Source: Brevundimonas sp. Root1279 (GTDB taxonomy: Bacteria; Pseudomonadota; Alphaproteobacteria; Caulobacterales; Caulobacteraceae). Taken from it: DNA of 64,000 nucleotides. The notes under the pieces are model-generated. The model was not told the DNA's origin and did not search any database. It worked only from the letters and a program-made list of their open reading frames with translations. Of the stretch, positions 34,344 to 42,711 are shown piece after piece. Position numbers and translations under genes: made by a program. Positions within the stretch are counted from its first letter, which is position 1; each line of letters starts with the position of its first letter. The stretch is from the NCBI RefSeq assembly GCF_001425945.1, contig NZ_LMEB01000007.1, forward strand, positions 62,163 to 126,162, read 5' to 3'.

Positions 34344-34901
34344 ATGGCGGAGCCCTTTATCGGTACGATCCAAGCTTACGGTTTCAACTTCGCGCCCCGC
34401 GGCTGGGCGACATGCCAGGGCCAGGTCCTGGCGATCGCGCAGAACTCCGCGCTGTTCTCGCTGCTCGGCACGACCTACGGCGGCAACGGCCAGACCACCT
34501 TCCAACTGCCCAATCTGGGCGGCCGGGTCCCCAACGGGCAGGGCCAGTCTCCGGGCCTCAGCCCGTACAGCATGGGCCAGATTTCGGGGACCGAGACGGT
34601 CACCCTGACCACCCAGCAGATGCCGGCCCACAACCACTCCCTGAACGCCTCGACCACGGTCGGCGCCACCTCTGCGCCGGCGGCAGGCAATGTCCTCGGC
34701 TGCCCGACCGGCCAGGACGAGACGTCGCTCAACCCGGTGGCGGTGACCATCTACGCCCCGGCTCCGGCCACGCCGACGATCGCCTTGGCGCCCGCGTCGA
34801 TCGGCGCGAACGGCGGCAACCAGCCCTTCTCGATCATGCAGCCGTACCTGACCATCAACTGGTCAATCGCTCTGGAAGGCATCTTCCCGAGCCGCAACTG
34901 A
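34344..34901 (+). CDS. Phage tail collar domain protein (MdpB-like)
   Basis: 185 residues. The tail-collar core is obvious: 'FIGTIQAYGFNFAPRGWATC' at the start, 'FSLLGTTYGGNGQTTFQLPN' (about 45-64), 'GGRVPNGQG', 'MPAHNHSL' and a C-terminal 'QPFSIMQPYLTINWSIALEG'. These proteins occur singly or in tandem in bacteria outside prophages (microcystin-dependent protein family); roles in tailocin-like fibres or secreted structures are proposed. GGAGACGTCG precedes the ATG. No other tail genes are nearby. Confidence 0.9.
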   Translation: MAEPFIGTIQAYGFNFAPRGWATCQGQVLAIAQNSALFSLLGTTYGGNGQTTFQLPNLGGRVPNGQGQSPGLSPYSMGQISGTETVTLTTQQMPAHNHSLNASTTVGATSAPAAGNVLGCPTGQDETSLNPVAVTIYAPAPATPTIALAPASIGANGGNQPFSIMQPYLTINWSIALEGIFPSRN

Positions 34902-35003
34902 CGCACGGCCCGCGGAGGCTCCGGATCGCCTCGTTCGACGAGGGTCGATCTGGACGCCTCCGCCGGATCGTCCTAGCTAGGATCGCCTGTATCGGAGCGA
35001 TCG

Positions 35004-35660
35004 ATGTCGCCAAGTCTCAGCGCGCGTCAGGAACAATGCCTGCGTCTGACCGCCTTCCTGACCGACAAGGAGATCGCCGTCCGGCTGGGCCTGTCCGAGG
35101 CCACCGTCAAGAAGCACGTGCACGAGGCCTGTCGCCGTCTGGGCGTCAACCGCCGCAAGGCCGCCCTCGCCCTCCTGGAACGAAACGTACCAGAGTCTAC
35201 GAAAGACCCCATTGGCTCGGGTGAAACCCTGACTTCTGATCCCGTCCTCGACAGGGAGTCAGACCATGGCATCAGACAGTACGCCGCTTCCCCACTGGAC
35301 CTGGGAGGACCTGGAGGCGGCGCTGGACGCGTTCAGTCCGGCGGGGGAGGGCGATCCGGTGCGAGCGCACCTGATGCGGGGCCTGGCGGACGACGCGAAG
35401 CTGGCGACGCCCCGGGAGTTGCTGCGCCAGGTGCTGAGCGCGGGCTGGGTGATGGCCCAGGTCGGCGCCCGCCACCCCACCGGCGGTTCGGCTATGTCGC
35501 TCCGCCCCGCGGCTGGGCCCTCCGTCTCCTGATCCTCGCCGTCGCCGTCGTCCTCGGCGCCGTAATGGTGAAGGCTGTGGCCGACATGGTCGCCGACTTC
35601 ACCAGCCAGGCCCAGGTCATCGACCGACACACCGTCGCCCAGCCGGCGACTCAAGGCTGA
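35004..35660 (+). CDS. LuxR-type HTH protein, reading frame possibly disrupted
   Basis: 218 residues as read. Residues 1-62 are a GerE/LuxR HTH: 'LSARQEQCLRLTAFLTDKEI', 'LGLSEATVKKHVHEACRRLG', 'NRRKAALALL'. CGGAG lies 9 bp before the ATG. The last ~60 residues carry a membrane helix ('LRLLILAVAVVLGAVMVKAV'). Between about 85 and 160 the translation is Gly/Arg/Pro-rich with poor third-position G/C, while the +1 frame there is well formed, so two coding segments may have been joined or shifted. No receiver or ligand domain is present. Confidence 0.6.
   Translation: MSPSLSARQEQCLRLTAFLTDKEIAVRLGLSEATVKKHVHEACRRLGVNRRKAALALLERNVPESTKDPIGSGETLTSDPVLDRESDHGIRQYAASPLDLGGPGGGAGRVQSGGGGRSGASAPDAGPGGRREAGDAPGVAAPGAERGLGDGPGRRPPPHRRFGYVAPPRGWALRLLILAVAVVLGAVMVKAVADMVADFTSQAQVIDRHTVAQPATQG
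35266..35532 (+). CDS. Overlapping ORF in +1 frame with strong ribosome site
   Basis: 88 residues. AGGGAG lies 8 bp before the ATG. Codons from here to about 35490 have almost exclusively G or C in third position and give natural sequence ('LPHWTWEDLEAALDAFSPAG', 'ELLRQVLSAGWVMAQVGARH'), whereas the LuxR frame does not. After about 35490 quality returns to the other frame, so the true product may be this segment plus the membrane helix ending at 35660, broken by a one-base indel. Confidence 0.5.
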   Translation: MASDSTPLPHWTWEDLEAALDAFSPAGEGDPVRAHLMRGLADDAKLATPRELLRQVLSAGWVMAQVGARHPTGGSAMSLRPAAGPSVS

Positions 35661-35715
35661 GTCGCCGCGGGCTGCGACCCATTCAATCAATCCCGTCGCC
35701 GGGGCGGAGCCGTCC

Positions 35716-36168
35716 ATGACGCCCTTCTCGATCTTCCTGCTCGTTCTGAGCCTGGCGGTCTTCCTGATCGCCTGGCTGAAAGGCGGACACGCCGAGCGAA
35801 AGGGCGTGCTGATCTGCATCCTCGCCTACCTGTCGTCCTACGCCGGCCGGGGGCTGAGGATCGACGATCTCCAAATCGGAGACGCGATCGCGGATCTGAT
35901 CGTCACCGGGGCCTTCGCCTGGCTGGCCCTGCGGAGCAACCGCTGGTGGCCGTTCGCGGCCACCGCCTCGATGATCCTCATGTTGGTGGTCCACGCCTCT
36001 ATGGTTCTGGTGCCCGAGTTGACCGTGCGAGGCGACATGGCGGCGCGGATGGGGCTCAGCGTGGTGCTGGTGCTGTCGATCTTCGGCGGCGTCGTCGAGC
36101 GATGGCTGGCGGGCGAACGCCCCGTCAGCGAGACCGCTACATGGACGCGTCGTCGCCCAGCGACTTGA
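35716..36168 (+). CDS. Small integral membrane protein
   Basis: 150 residues with about five hydrophobic segments (residues 3-20, 34-46, 57-73, 78-98, 110-128) and a basic C-terminus ending RRRPAT. GGGGCGGAG precedes the ATG. No family recognised. Its stop codon is 1 bp from the dyad that precedes metK, so transcription from this gene would run into metK. Confidence 0.68.
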   Translation: MTPFSIFLLVLSLAVFLIAWLKGGHAERKGVLICILAYLSSYAGRGLRIDDLQIGDAIADLIVTGAFAWLALRSNRWWPFAATASMILMLVVHASMVLVPELTVRGDMAARMGLSVVLVLSIFGGVVERWLAGERPVSETATWTRRRPAT

Positions 36169-36192
36169 ACATATAAACATATCTTTATATGT
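36169..36192 (+). promoter_or_regulatory. 24-bp dyad upstream of metK
   Basis: ACATATAAA (36169-36177) and TTTATATGT (36184-36192) are perfect 9-bp complements; of the six central bases CATATC, only the outermost C/C pair breaks the symmetry. It lies 32 bp before the metK start. The form resembles operators of the ArsR-type SAM-cycle regulators (SahR) of alphaproteobacteria, recalled from memory. No SAM riboswitch was recognised here. Confidence 0.65.
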
Positions 36193-36223
36193 CTGTCGGA
36201 CATTGCCTCTCGAGGAGTCCGCC

Positions 36224-37425
<1,202 letters not shown>

Positions 37426-37429
<4 letters not shown>

Positions 37430-37677
37430 GGTTCGTCGTCGAGTTCGGGTTCACCGGTCTCCGGCGAGCCCTTCGGCGCCTCGTCCTTGGCTTCGGCCAC
37501 GTGGCGCTGGGGCGGATCGAGCACGGCCCCGAAGCCGAACAGCATGGCCGCCACCATCTGGAACCCGCCCTTGCGGCGCGAGGCCGCACGGCCGCGCCCG
37601 CCGGCCGTCGCCAGCGTCGCCCAGATCACCAGTCCGATCAGCGCCAGGCCCGCGGCCCAGCCGATGATGTCCGCCAT
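37426..37677 (-). CDS. Small single-span membrane protein
   Basis: 83 residues: one N-terminal membrane helix (about 5-25), a basic linker with SRRKGG, a second hydrophobic patch (about 40-52) and an acidic Pro/Glu-rich tail. No family recognised. It is tail-to-tail with metK (4-bp overlap) and divergent from trmB by 86 bp. Confidence 0.65.
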
Positions 37678-37763
37678 GCGCCGACCCTCCTCCCCGCAGA
37701 TGGGGAACCGGCTCCGCTTGTGAAGGACTCGCGCCTTTCGCGCGACCGCCTATAAGGCGCGCC

Positions 37764-38471
37764 ATGTCCTCCCCCTCCGACACCTCGTCCGCCCCGACCT
37801 GGGGCCCCCTCCGCTCGTTCGGCCGCATCAAGTCGCGCACGCTGAAGCCGCGCCAGGCGGCCCTGTTCGACACCCTGCTGCCGACCATCGCGGTGCCCGC
37901 CCCCGCCGCCGGCCCGATCGACCCGCAGGCCCTGATGCCGGGCGCCGAGGAAGTCTGGCTCGAGATCGGCTTCGGCGGCGGCGAACACCTGGCCGCACAG
38001 GCCTCGCGCCATCCGACCGCCCTGATGATCGGCTGCGAGCCCTTCCTGAACGGCGTAGGATCGGCGCTGCGCCATATCGACGAGCAGCAGCTGAAGAACG
38101 TGCGCCTGCACGCCGGCGACGGCCGCGATGTGATGAACGCCCTGCCCGCCGGCTCGCTGGACCGGGTGATGATCCTCTTTCCCGACCCCTGGCAGAAGGC
38201 CCGCCACAACAAGCGCCGCCTGATCCAGGACGAGAGCTGCGCCGAGATCGTCCGCCTGCTGAAGCCGGGCGGCCGGCTGCGCTTCGTCACCGACTGGAAG
38301 GACTACGCCGACTGGGCCCTGGAGCGGTTCGAGCGCACCCCGGGCCTGGCCTGGATCGCCGAGCGCGCCGACGACTGGCGCACGGCGCCGGCCGACCACG
38401 TGGTCACCCGCTACGAGGAAAAGAAGCTGGGCGACACCCCGCCGATCTTCCTGGAGTTCACCCGCGTTTGA
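37764..38471 (+). CDS. trmB: tRNA (guanine-N7-)-methyltransferase
   Basis: 235 residues. 'RSFGRIKSRTLKPRQAALF' (about 18-36), the SAM-binding 'WLEIGFGGGEHLAAQA' (about 68), 'FPDPWQKARHNKRRLIQDE' (about 139) and 'LKPGGRLRFVTDW' follow the TrmB order. It methylates G46 of tRNAs using SAM, so it sits fittingly after metK. The 3' end overlaps convergent bioY by 14 bp. Confidence 0.95.
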   Translation: MSSPSDTSSAPTWGPLRSFGRIKSRTLKPRQAALFDTLLPTIAVPAPAAGPIDPQALMPGAEEVWLEIGFGGGEHLAAQASRHPTALMIGCEPFLNGVGSALRHIDEQQLKNVRLHAGDGRDVMNALPAGSLDRVMILFPDPWQKARHNKRRLIQDESCAEIVRLLKPGGRLRFVTDWKDYADWALERFERTPGLAWIAERADDWRTAPADHVVTRYEEKKLGDTPPIFLEFTRV

Positions 38472-38985
38472 CGCGGCGGCCGGAGGCCCGGCGCAGGGCG
38501 AGGAAGCCGATCAGAGCGACCATCGCCGACTTCACCGCGGCTCCGATCAGGAAGGGCGTCACGCCGTGCTCGATGGCGGCCTCGACGCCGATCTTCGTCG
38601 CCAGCCAGCCCGCGCCCAGGGCGAGGATCAGCAGGTGCAGGCCGAACAATCCGGCCGTGAGGGCGACAAGGCCCTTCGTCCGTTGCGCCAGCAGGCCGGC
38701 GAGCGCGGCGGCGATCGGGAAGGCGACCAGATAGCCCGCCGTCGGGCCGCTGAACGACGCAAGCCCTCCGGCGCCGTCCGACAGCACCGGAAGACCCGCC
38801 GCGGCCATGGCCAGATAGATCAGCGCGGCGCCGCCGCCCCAGACCGGCCCCAGCAGCACCCCGCCCATCAGGATGGCGAAGGTCTGCAGCGTCATCGGCA
38901 CCGGAGCCATGGGCACGGCGACCTGGGCGCAAAGCGCGGTCAGCAGGGCGAAGGCGACCGCCGGGAACAGGCCGGCAGCCTTCAC
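38458..38985 (-). CDS. bioY: Biotin transporter BioY (ECF S component)
   Basis: 175 residues, about six membrane segments. 'ALCAQVAVPMAPVPMTLQTF' with 'PVPMTLQTFAILMGGVLLGP' and 'GLASFSGPTAGYLVAFPIAA' are BioY signatures. It binds and imports biotin, alone or with an ECF energy-coupling module not seen here. The GTG start overlaps the phosphatase stop by 4 bp, so it is the second gene of a two-gene operon. Confidence 0.93.
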   Translation of the reverse strand: MKAAGLFPAVAFALLTALCAQVAVPMAPVPMTLQTFAILMGGVLLGPVWGGGAALIYLAMAAAGLPVLSDGAGGLASFSGPTAGYLVAFPIAAALAGLLAQRTKGLVALTAGLFGLHLLILALGAGWLATKIGVEAAIEHGVTPFLIGAAVKSAMVALIGFLALRRASGRRVKRG

Positions 38986-39470
38986 AGCTCCCCCGCCGCG
39001 AAGGCTTTCAGAAACTCGTACTGCTCGTCGGTCTCAGGCACCGGCCGACCGCGGGCGCGGCCGACGCGGAGGATGGCTTCGTCGGGATTCATGCCGCCGC
39101 AGATCAGGGCGCTGATGGCCATGGACGGGGCCCGCCCCAGGCCGGCGCGGCAGTGGATGACCAGCGACTGACCGGATCGCAACCGCTTGTCGATGGCGGC
39201 GGCGGCGCGGCGGTAGTGCCCGACGTTCGGGGGCACGCCATGGTCCGGGATCGGGAAGTTGTAGAAGCCCAGGCCGTGCCGATGGGCGGCCTCGCGCTCC
39301 CCACCCAGTCCGAGCATCTCGGCCTCGGCGGTCTCGAGCATGCTGACCACCTGGTCGACCATGCCGTGCGCCAGGGCCGACATTTCCCCGTCCAGGTGAT
39401 CGCCGCCGTCGGGACGTCGCGAAACGCCCAGGCGGCCGGGGTGATCGAGCGGGATCCAGTGGACGTTCAT
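38982..39470 (-). CDS. Dual-specificity/tyrosine phosphatase-like protein
   Basis: 162 residues from the ATG at 39470; upstream in-frame codons are Arg-rich and lack support. The active loop HCRAGLGRAPSMA (HC-x5-R) lies near residue 108, and 'MLGLGGEREAAHRHGLGFYN' precedes it with the expected general-acid segment (PIPDHGVP). Cytoplasmic. It is upstream of bioY with a GTGA overlap; a link between phosphatase and biotin uptake is not known to me. Confidence 0.85.
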   Translation of the reverse strand: MNVHWIPLDHPGRLGVSRRPDGGDHLDGEMSALAHGMVDQVVSMLETAEAEMLGLGGEREAAHRHGLGFYNFPIPDHGVPPNVGHYRRAAAAIDKRLRSGQSLVIHCRAGLGRAPSMAISALICGGMNPDEAILRVGRARGRPVPETDEQYEFLKAFAAGEL

Positions 39471-39514
39471 CGAAGCCGTTTCTGGAGCGCGCCGCAGCGG
39501 TTGGCAATGAGGGG

Positions 39515-39543
39515 CTGACAAACCTGTTCGGCGGGTCTATATG
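39515..39543 (+). promoter_or_regulatory. Candidate promoter of the rimP-nusA-infB operon
   Basis: CTGACA (39515-39520) and TATATG (39538-39543) are spaced by exactly 17 bp, placing the transcript start near 39550 in the gap between the divergent phosphatase and rimP. Confidence 0.55.
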
Positions 39544-39584
39544 CCGCCTCACATCGTTAGACCGGCGTCCGACGGCGCCGTTTG

Positions 39585-39620
39585 AAGCGGCGGCCCGGAC
39601 GGCCAGCCGCTTTTGTTTTG
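39585..39620 (+). terminator. Leader terminator/attenuator ahead of rimP-nusA
   Basis: AAGCGGC (39585-39591) pairs with GCCGCTT (39606-39612), extended by GGCC/GGCC around a CGGAC loop with one bulged A, and is followed by TTTTGTTTTG. It lies after the candidate promoter and before the rimP start, with no gene upstream on this strand, so it would end a leader RNA of about 70 bases. An upstream GGTCTA/TAGACC pair (39534-39539, 39558-39563) may fold as a first hairpin. Confidence 0.7.
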
Positions 39621-39633
39621 TCTGGGACTACCC

Positions 39634-40179
39634 TTGAAGGCCAAGACCGCCGAAGACCGCGCTCTGCTGGAGCTGATCGAACCCGTGGCCGAGAGCCTGG
39701 GCCTCGACATCGTGCGCGTGCGTCTGATGGGCGGCACCCAGCGTCGTCGACTCCAGATCATGGCCGAGCGTCCCGAGGACCACGACATCGCCGTCGAGGA
39801 ATGCGCCCGCCTGAGCCGGGCCGTCTCGGAAGTGTTCGACGCCGCCGACCCGATCGCCGGCGAATATCTGCTGGAAGTCTCGTCGCCGGGCGTCGACCGC
39901 CCGCTGACGCGCCTGTCCGACTTCGACCTGTTCGAGGGCTACGAGGCGCGGCTGGAGACCGACCGCATGATCGAGGGCCGCAAGCGCTTCAAAGGCGTGG
40001 TGGCCGGAATCGACGGCGACAGCGTGGCGATGGATCTGGAAGGGGAGGAGGACACCGCCCTCATCCCGTTCGAATGGCTGGTCGACGCCAAGCTGGTGCT
40101 GACCGACGAACTGATGAAGGCGGGCGCCGAGAAGCGCGCCGCCCGTAACGACAACAACTCTGTTGAGACCGAGGACTAA
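39634..40179 (+). CDS. rimP: Ribosome maturation factor RimP
   Basis: 181 residues from the TTG at 39634, which aligns with family starts; a TTG at 39613 falls in the terminator T-tract and is rejected. '[20 protein letters not shown]' (about 10-29), '[15 protein letters not shown]'-type helix and '[14 protein letters not shown]' (about 80) are RimP signatures. It assists 30S subunit assembly. The gene opens the conserved block with nusA, which starts 2 bp after its stop. Confidence 0.93.
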   Translation: MKAKTAEDRALLELIEPVAESLGLDIVRVRLMGGTQRRRLQIMAERPEDHDIAVEECARLSRAVSEVFDAADPIAGEYLLEVSSPGVDRPLTRLSDFDLFEGYEARLETDRMIEGRKRFKGVVAGIDGDSVAMDLEGEEDTALIPFEWLVDAKLVLTDELMKAGAEKRAARNDNNSVETED

Positions 40180-40181
40180 TC

Positions 40182-41945
40182 ATGGCTGTCGCTGGCGTTT
40201 CCGCGAACCGTCTTGAGCTGCTGCAGATCGCCGACGCGGTCGCGCGCGAGAAGAATATCGACAAGGAGATCGTCGTCGAGGCGATCGAGGAAGCGATCCA
40301 GAAGGGCGCCAAGTCGCGCTACGGCGCGCATCACGACATCCGCGCCAAGATCGACATCAAGTCGGGCGAACTGGCTCTGACCCGTCACGTGACCATCGTC
40401 GAGGACGACTGGCAGCCGGAAGACGAACTGGAAGAGTTCAACGACAGCGCCATGGTGCGCCTCAAGGACGCGATGAAGCGCGATCCGGAGGCCGTCGTCG
40501 GCAAGGAATACATCGAGCACCTGCCGCCGTTCGAGTTCGGCCGGGTGCAGACCCAGATGGCTCGCCAGGTCGTCATGGGCAAGGTTCGCGACGCCGAGCG
40601 CGCCAACCAGTACGAAGAGTTCAAGGACCGCGTCGGCGAGATCGTCAACGGCACCGTCAAGCGTGTCGAATACGGCAACACCATCGTCGACCTGGGCCGT
40701 GGCGAAGGCATCATGCGCCGCAACGACTCGATCCCGCGCGAAGTGTTCAACATCGGCGACCGGATCCGCACCTACATCTACGACGTGCGCCCCGAGGCGA
40801 AGGGCCCGCAGGTCATGCTGTCGCGCTCGCACCCGGGCTTCATGGCCAAGCTGTTCGCGCAGGAAGTTCCGGAAGTCTACGACGGCGTGATCGAGATCCG
40901 CGCCGCCGCCCGCGACGCCGGCTCGCGCGCCAAGATGGCCGTGCTGTCGAATGACTCCTCGATCGACCCGGTCGGCGCCTGTGTCGGCATGCGCGGCTCG
41001 CGCGTGCAGGCGGTCGTCGCCGAACTGCAGGGCGAGAAGATCGACATCATCCAGTGGAACCAGGACGAGCCGACCTTCATCGTCAACGCCCTGGCCCCGG
41101 CCGAAGTGTCCAAGGTCGTGCTCGACGAAGAAGCCGACCGCGTTGAAGTCGTGGTGCCGGACGAGCAGCTGTCGCTGGCCATCGGCCGCCGCGGCCAGAA
41201 CGTCCGCCTCGCCTCGCAGCTGACCGGCTGGCAGATCGACATCATCACCGAGTCGCAGGACTCGGAGCGCCGCCAGAAGGAATTCACCGAGCGCACCGCC
41301 CTGTTCCAGGAAGCCCTGGACGTCGACGAAGTCATCGCCCAGCTGCTGGTCACCGAAGGCTTCGCCACGGTGGAAGACCTGGCCTTCGTCGAGCCCTACG
41401 AAATCTCGGACATCGAAGGCTTCGATGAAGAGACCGCCGAGGAGCTGCAGGCCCGCGCCCGCGACTTCCTCGACCGTCAGGCCGCCGAGCAGGACGGCAA
41501 GCGCAAGGCGCTGGGCGTCGAGGACGGCGTTCTCGAGGTTCCGGGCGTCACCCTGCCGATCGCCGTCGCCCTCGGCGAAGGCGGCGTGAAGACCGTCGAA
41601 GACCTGGCCGACCTGGCCACCGACGAAATCCGCGGCGGCTACGAAGTCCGCGGCGGCGAGCGGGTGAAGGTCCCGGGCGTGCTGGAAAGCTTCAGCCTGA
41701 GCCAGGAAGACGCCGAGATGCTGATCCTCCAGGCCCGTGTGGCCGCCGGCTGGATCGACGCCTCGGAGCTGCCGCAGCCTGAGCCGGAGCCGGAGTACGA
41801 AGAAGAGTTCGCGGAGGGCGAATACGACGCCGAGTCCGTGTTCTCGGGCGCCGCTTCGGAAGGCGAGGCCGTCGAAGAGGCCGCGCCGGAAGGCGACGAC
41901 GCGGAGGTCTTCGCCGAAGACTCCGACGAATCCCAAGACGCGTGA
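40182..41945 (+). CDS. nusA: Transcription termination/antitermination protein NusA
   Basis: 587 residues. N-terminal RNA-polymerase-binding domain (1-130), S1 domain (about 135-200, '[20 protein letters not shown]'), two KH domains (about 235-350, '[15 protein letters not shown]' and '[14 protein letters not shown]'), then two helix-hairpin-helix acidic repeats (about 375-520) and a Glu-rich tail. It modulates pausing, termination and antitermination. In E. coli NusA acts on terminators in its own leader, which makes the rimP leader hairpin relevant. Confidence 0.96.
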   Translation: MAVAGVSANRLELLQIADAVAREKNIDKEIVVEAIEEAIQKGAKSRYGAHHDIRAKIDIKSGELALTRHVTIVEDDWQPEDELEEFNDSAMVRLKDAMKRDPEAVVGKEYIEHLPPFEFGRVQTQMARQVVMGKVRDAERANQYEEFKDRVGEIVNGTVKRVEYGNTIVDLGRGEGIMRRNDSIPREVFNIGDRIRTYIYDVRPEAKGPQVMLSRSHPGFMAKLFAQEVPEVYDGVIEIRAAARDAGSRAKMAVLSNDSSIDPVGACVGMRGSRVQAVVAELQGEKIDIIQWNQDEPTFIVNALAPAEVSKVVLDEEADRVEVVVPDEQLSLAIGRRGQNVRLASQLTGWQIDIITESQDSERRQKEFTERTALFQEALDVDEVIAQLLVTEGFATVEDLAFVEPYEISDIEGFDEETAEELQARARDFLDRQAAEQDGKRKALGVEDGVLEVPGVTLPIAVALGEGGVKTVEDLADLATDEIRGGYEVRGGERVKVPGVLESFSLSQEDAEMLILQARVAAGWIDASELPQPEPEPEYEEEFAEGEYDAESVFSGAASEGEAVEEAAPEGDDAEVFAEDSDESQDA

Positions 41946-41963
41946 TGGGAGCCCCGACCGTCC

Positions 41964-42632
41964 ATGAGTCTGCGCGAAGCGACGATCGATAGGGAACGCC
42001 GCGACCTGGTCACCCACCAGGTCATGGACGAATCTCGCCTGATCCGCTTCGTCGCCGCTCCGGACGGCACGGTCGCCCCCGACCTGGCGCGCAAGCTGCC
42101 CGGCCGCGGCCTCTGGGTCGCGGCCGACCGCGCCTCGATCGAGGCGGCGGTGAAAAAGAATCTGTTCTCGCGCGCCGCCAAGGCGCCGCTGAAACCGGCC
42201 GCTGACCTGGCGGACCTGGTCGAGACCCTGCTGGTGCGCCGCTGCCTCGAACAGTTGGGACTTGCCCGGCGCGAAGGCGTTCTTATCTCAGGCTACGAAA
42301 AATCGGCCGCCGCGATCCGATCCGGCCGGGCCGTATGGCTGATCGAGGCGGCGGACGGGTCCGCCGACGGGCGGGGCAAGCTTCTGGCGCTGGCCAGACA
42401 TCAGTCTCCCGAGCCTAAAGTCTGCGGCGCTTTCAGCGCGGACGATTTGAGTTTGGCCCTCGGGCTGGAAAATGCGATACACGCCGTCCTGCTTGAGGGC
42501 GGGCGGGCCGATCGCTGGACCTTCGAGGTCGAACGACTGGCGGGATTTCGACCGCTTCAGCCCACCGGGTGGGCCCTGAAGGCGGCTGAGGACCCGGACA
42601 AGGATTTGAGCGGGCGGGGTTCCGCTCCCTGA
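41964..42632 (+). CDS. ylxR: YlxR/DUF448 RNA-binding protein with L7Ae-like domain
   Basis: 222 residues. The N-terminal DUF448 fold (about 10-85, 'DESRLIRFVAAPDGTVAPD', 'PGRGLWVAADRASIEAAV') is followed by an L7Ae/ribosomal L7-like domain (about 95-180, 'GLARREGVLISGYEKSAAAI'). It is found between nusA and infB in many bacteria and is thought to bind RNA; the YlxR of some species also affects RNase P or transcription. The usual R-x-C-x-x-C start motif is missing here. It ends 79 bp before infB. Confidence 0.88.
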   Translation: MSLREATIDRERRDLVTHQVMDESRLIRFVAAPDGTVAPDLARKLPGRGLWVAADRASIEAAVKKNLFSRAAKAPLKPAADLADLVETLLVRRCLEQLGLARREGVLISGYEKSAAAIRSGRAVWLIEAADGSADGRGKLLALARHQSPEPKVCGAFSADDLSLALGLENAIHAVLLEGGRADRWTFEVERLAGFRPLQPTGWALKAAEDPDKDLSGRGSAP

Positions 42633-42711
42633 GGGGGGCGGGCGCCGCACGACTTTTTGTGTTTGGACGAGACGGTGGCGGACTTCCCGCCATCCCGAGT
42701 AAAGCGACCGG

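Noticed and set aside
36140..36223. SAM or SAH riboswitch ahead of metK
   Set aside because: The leader is too short and only a 24-bp DNA dyad is visible; no conserved riboswitch helices recognised.
40176..42017. 613-codon open frame on the minus strand across nusA
   Set aside because: Shadow of NusA; no recognisable domains.
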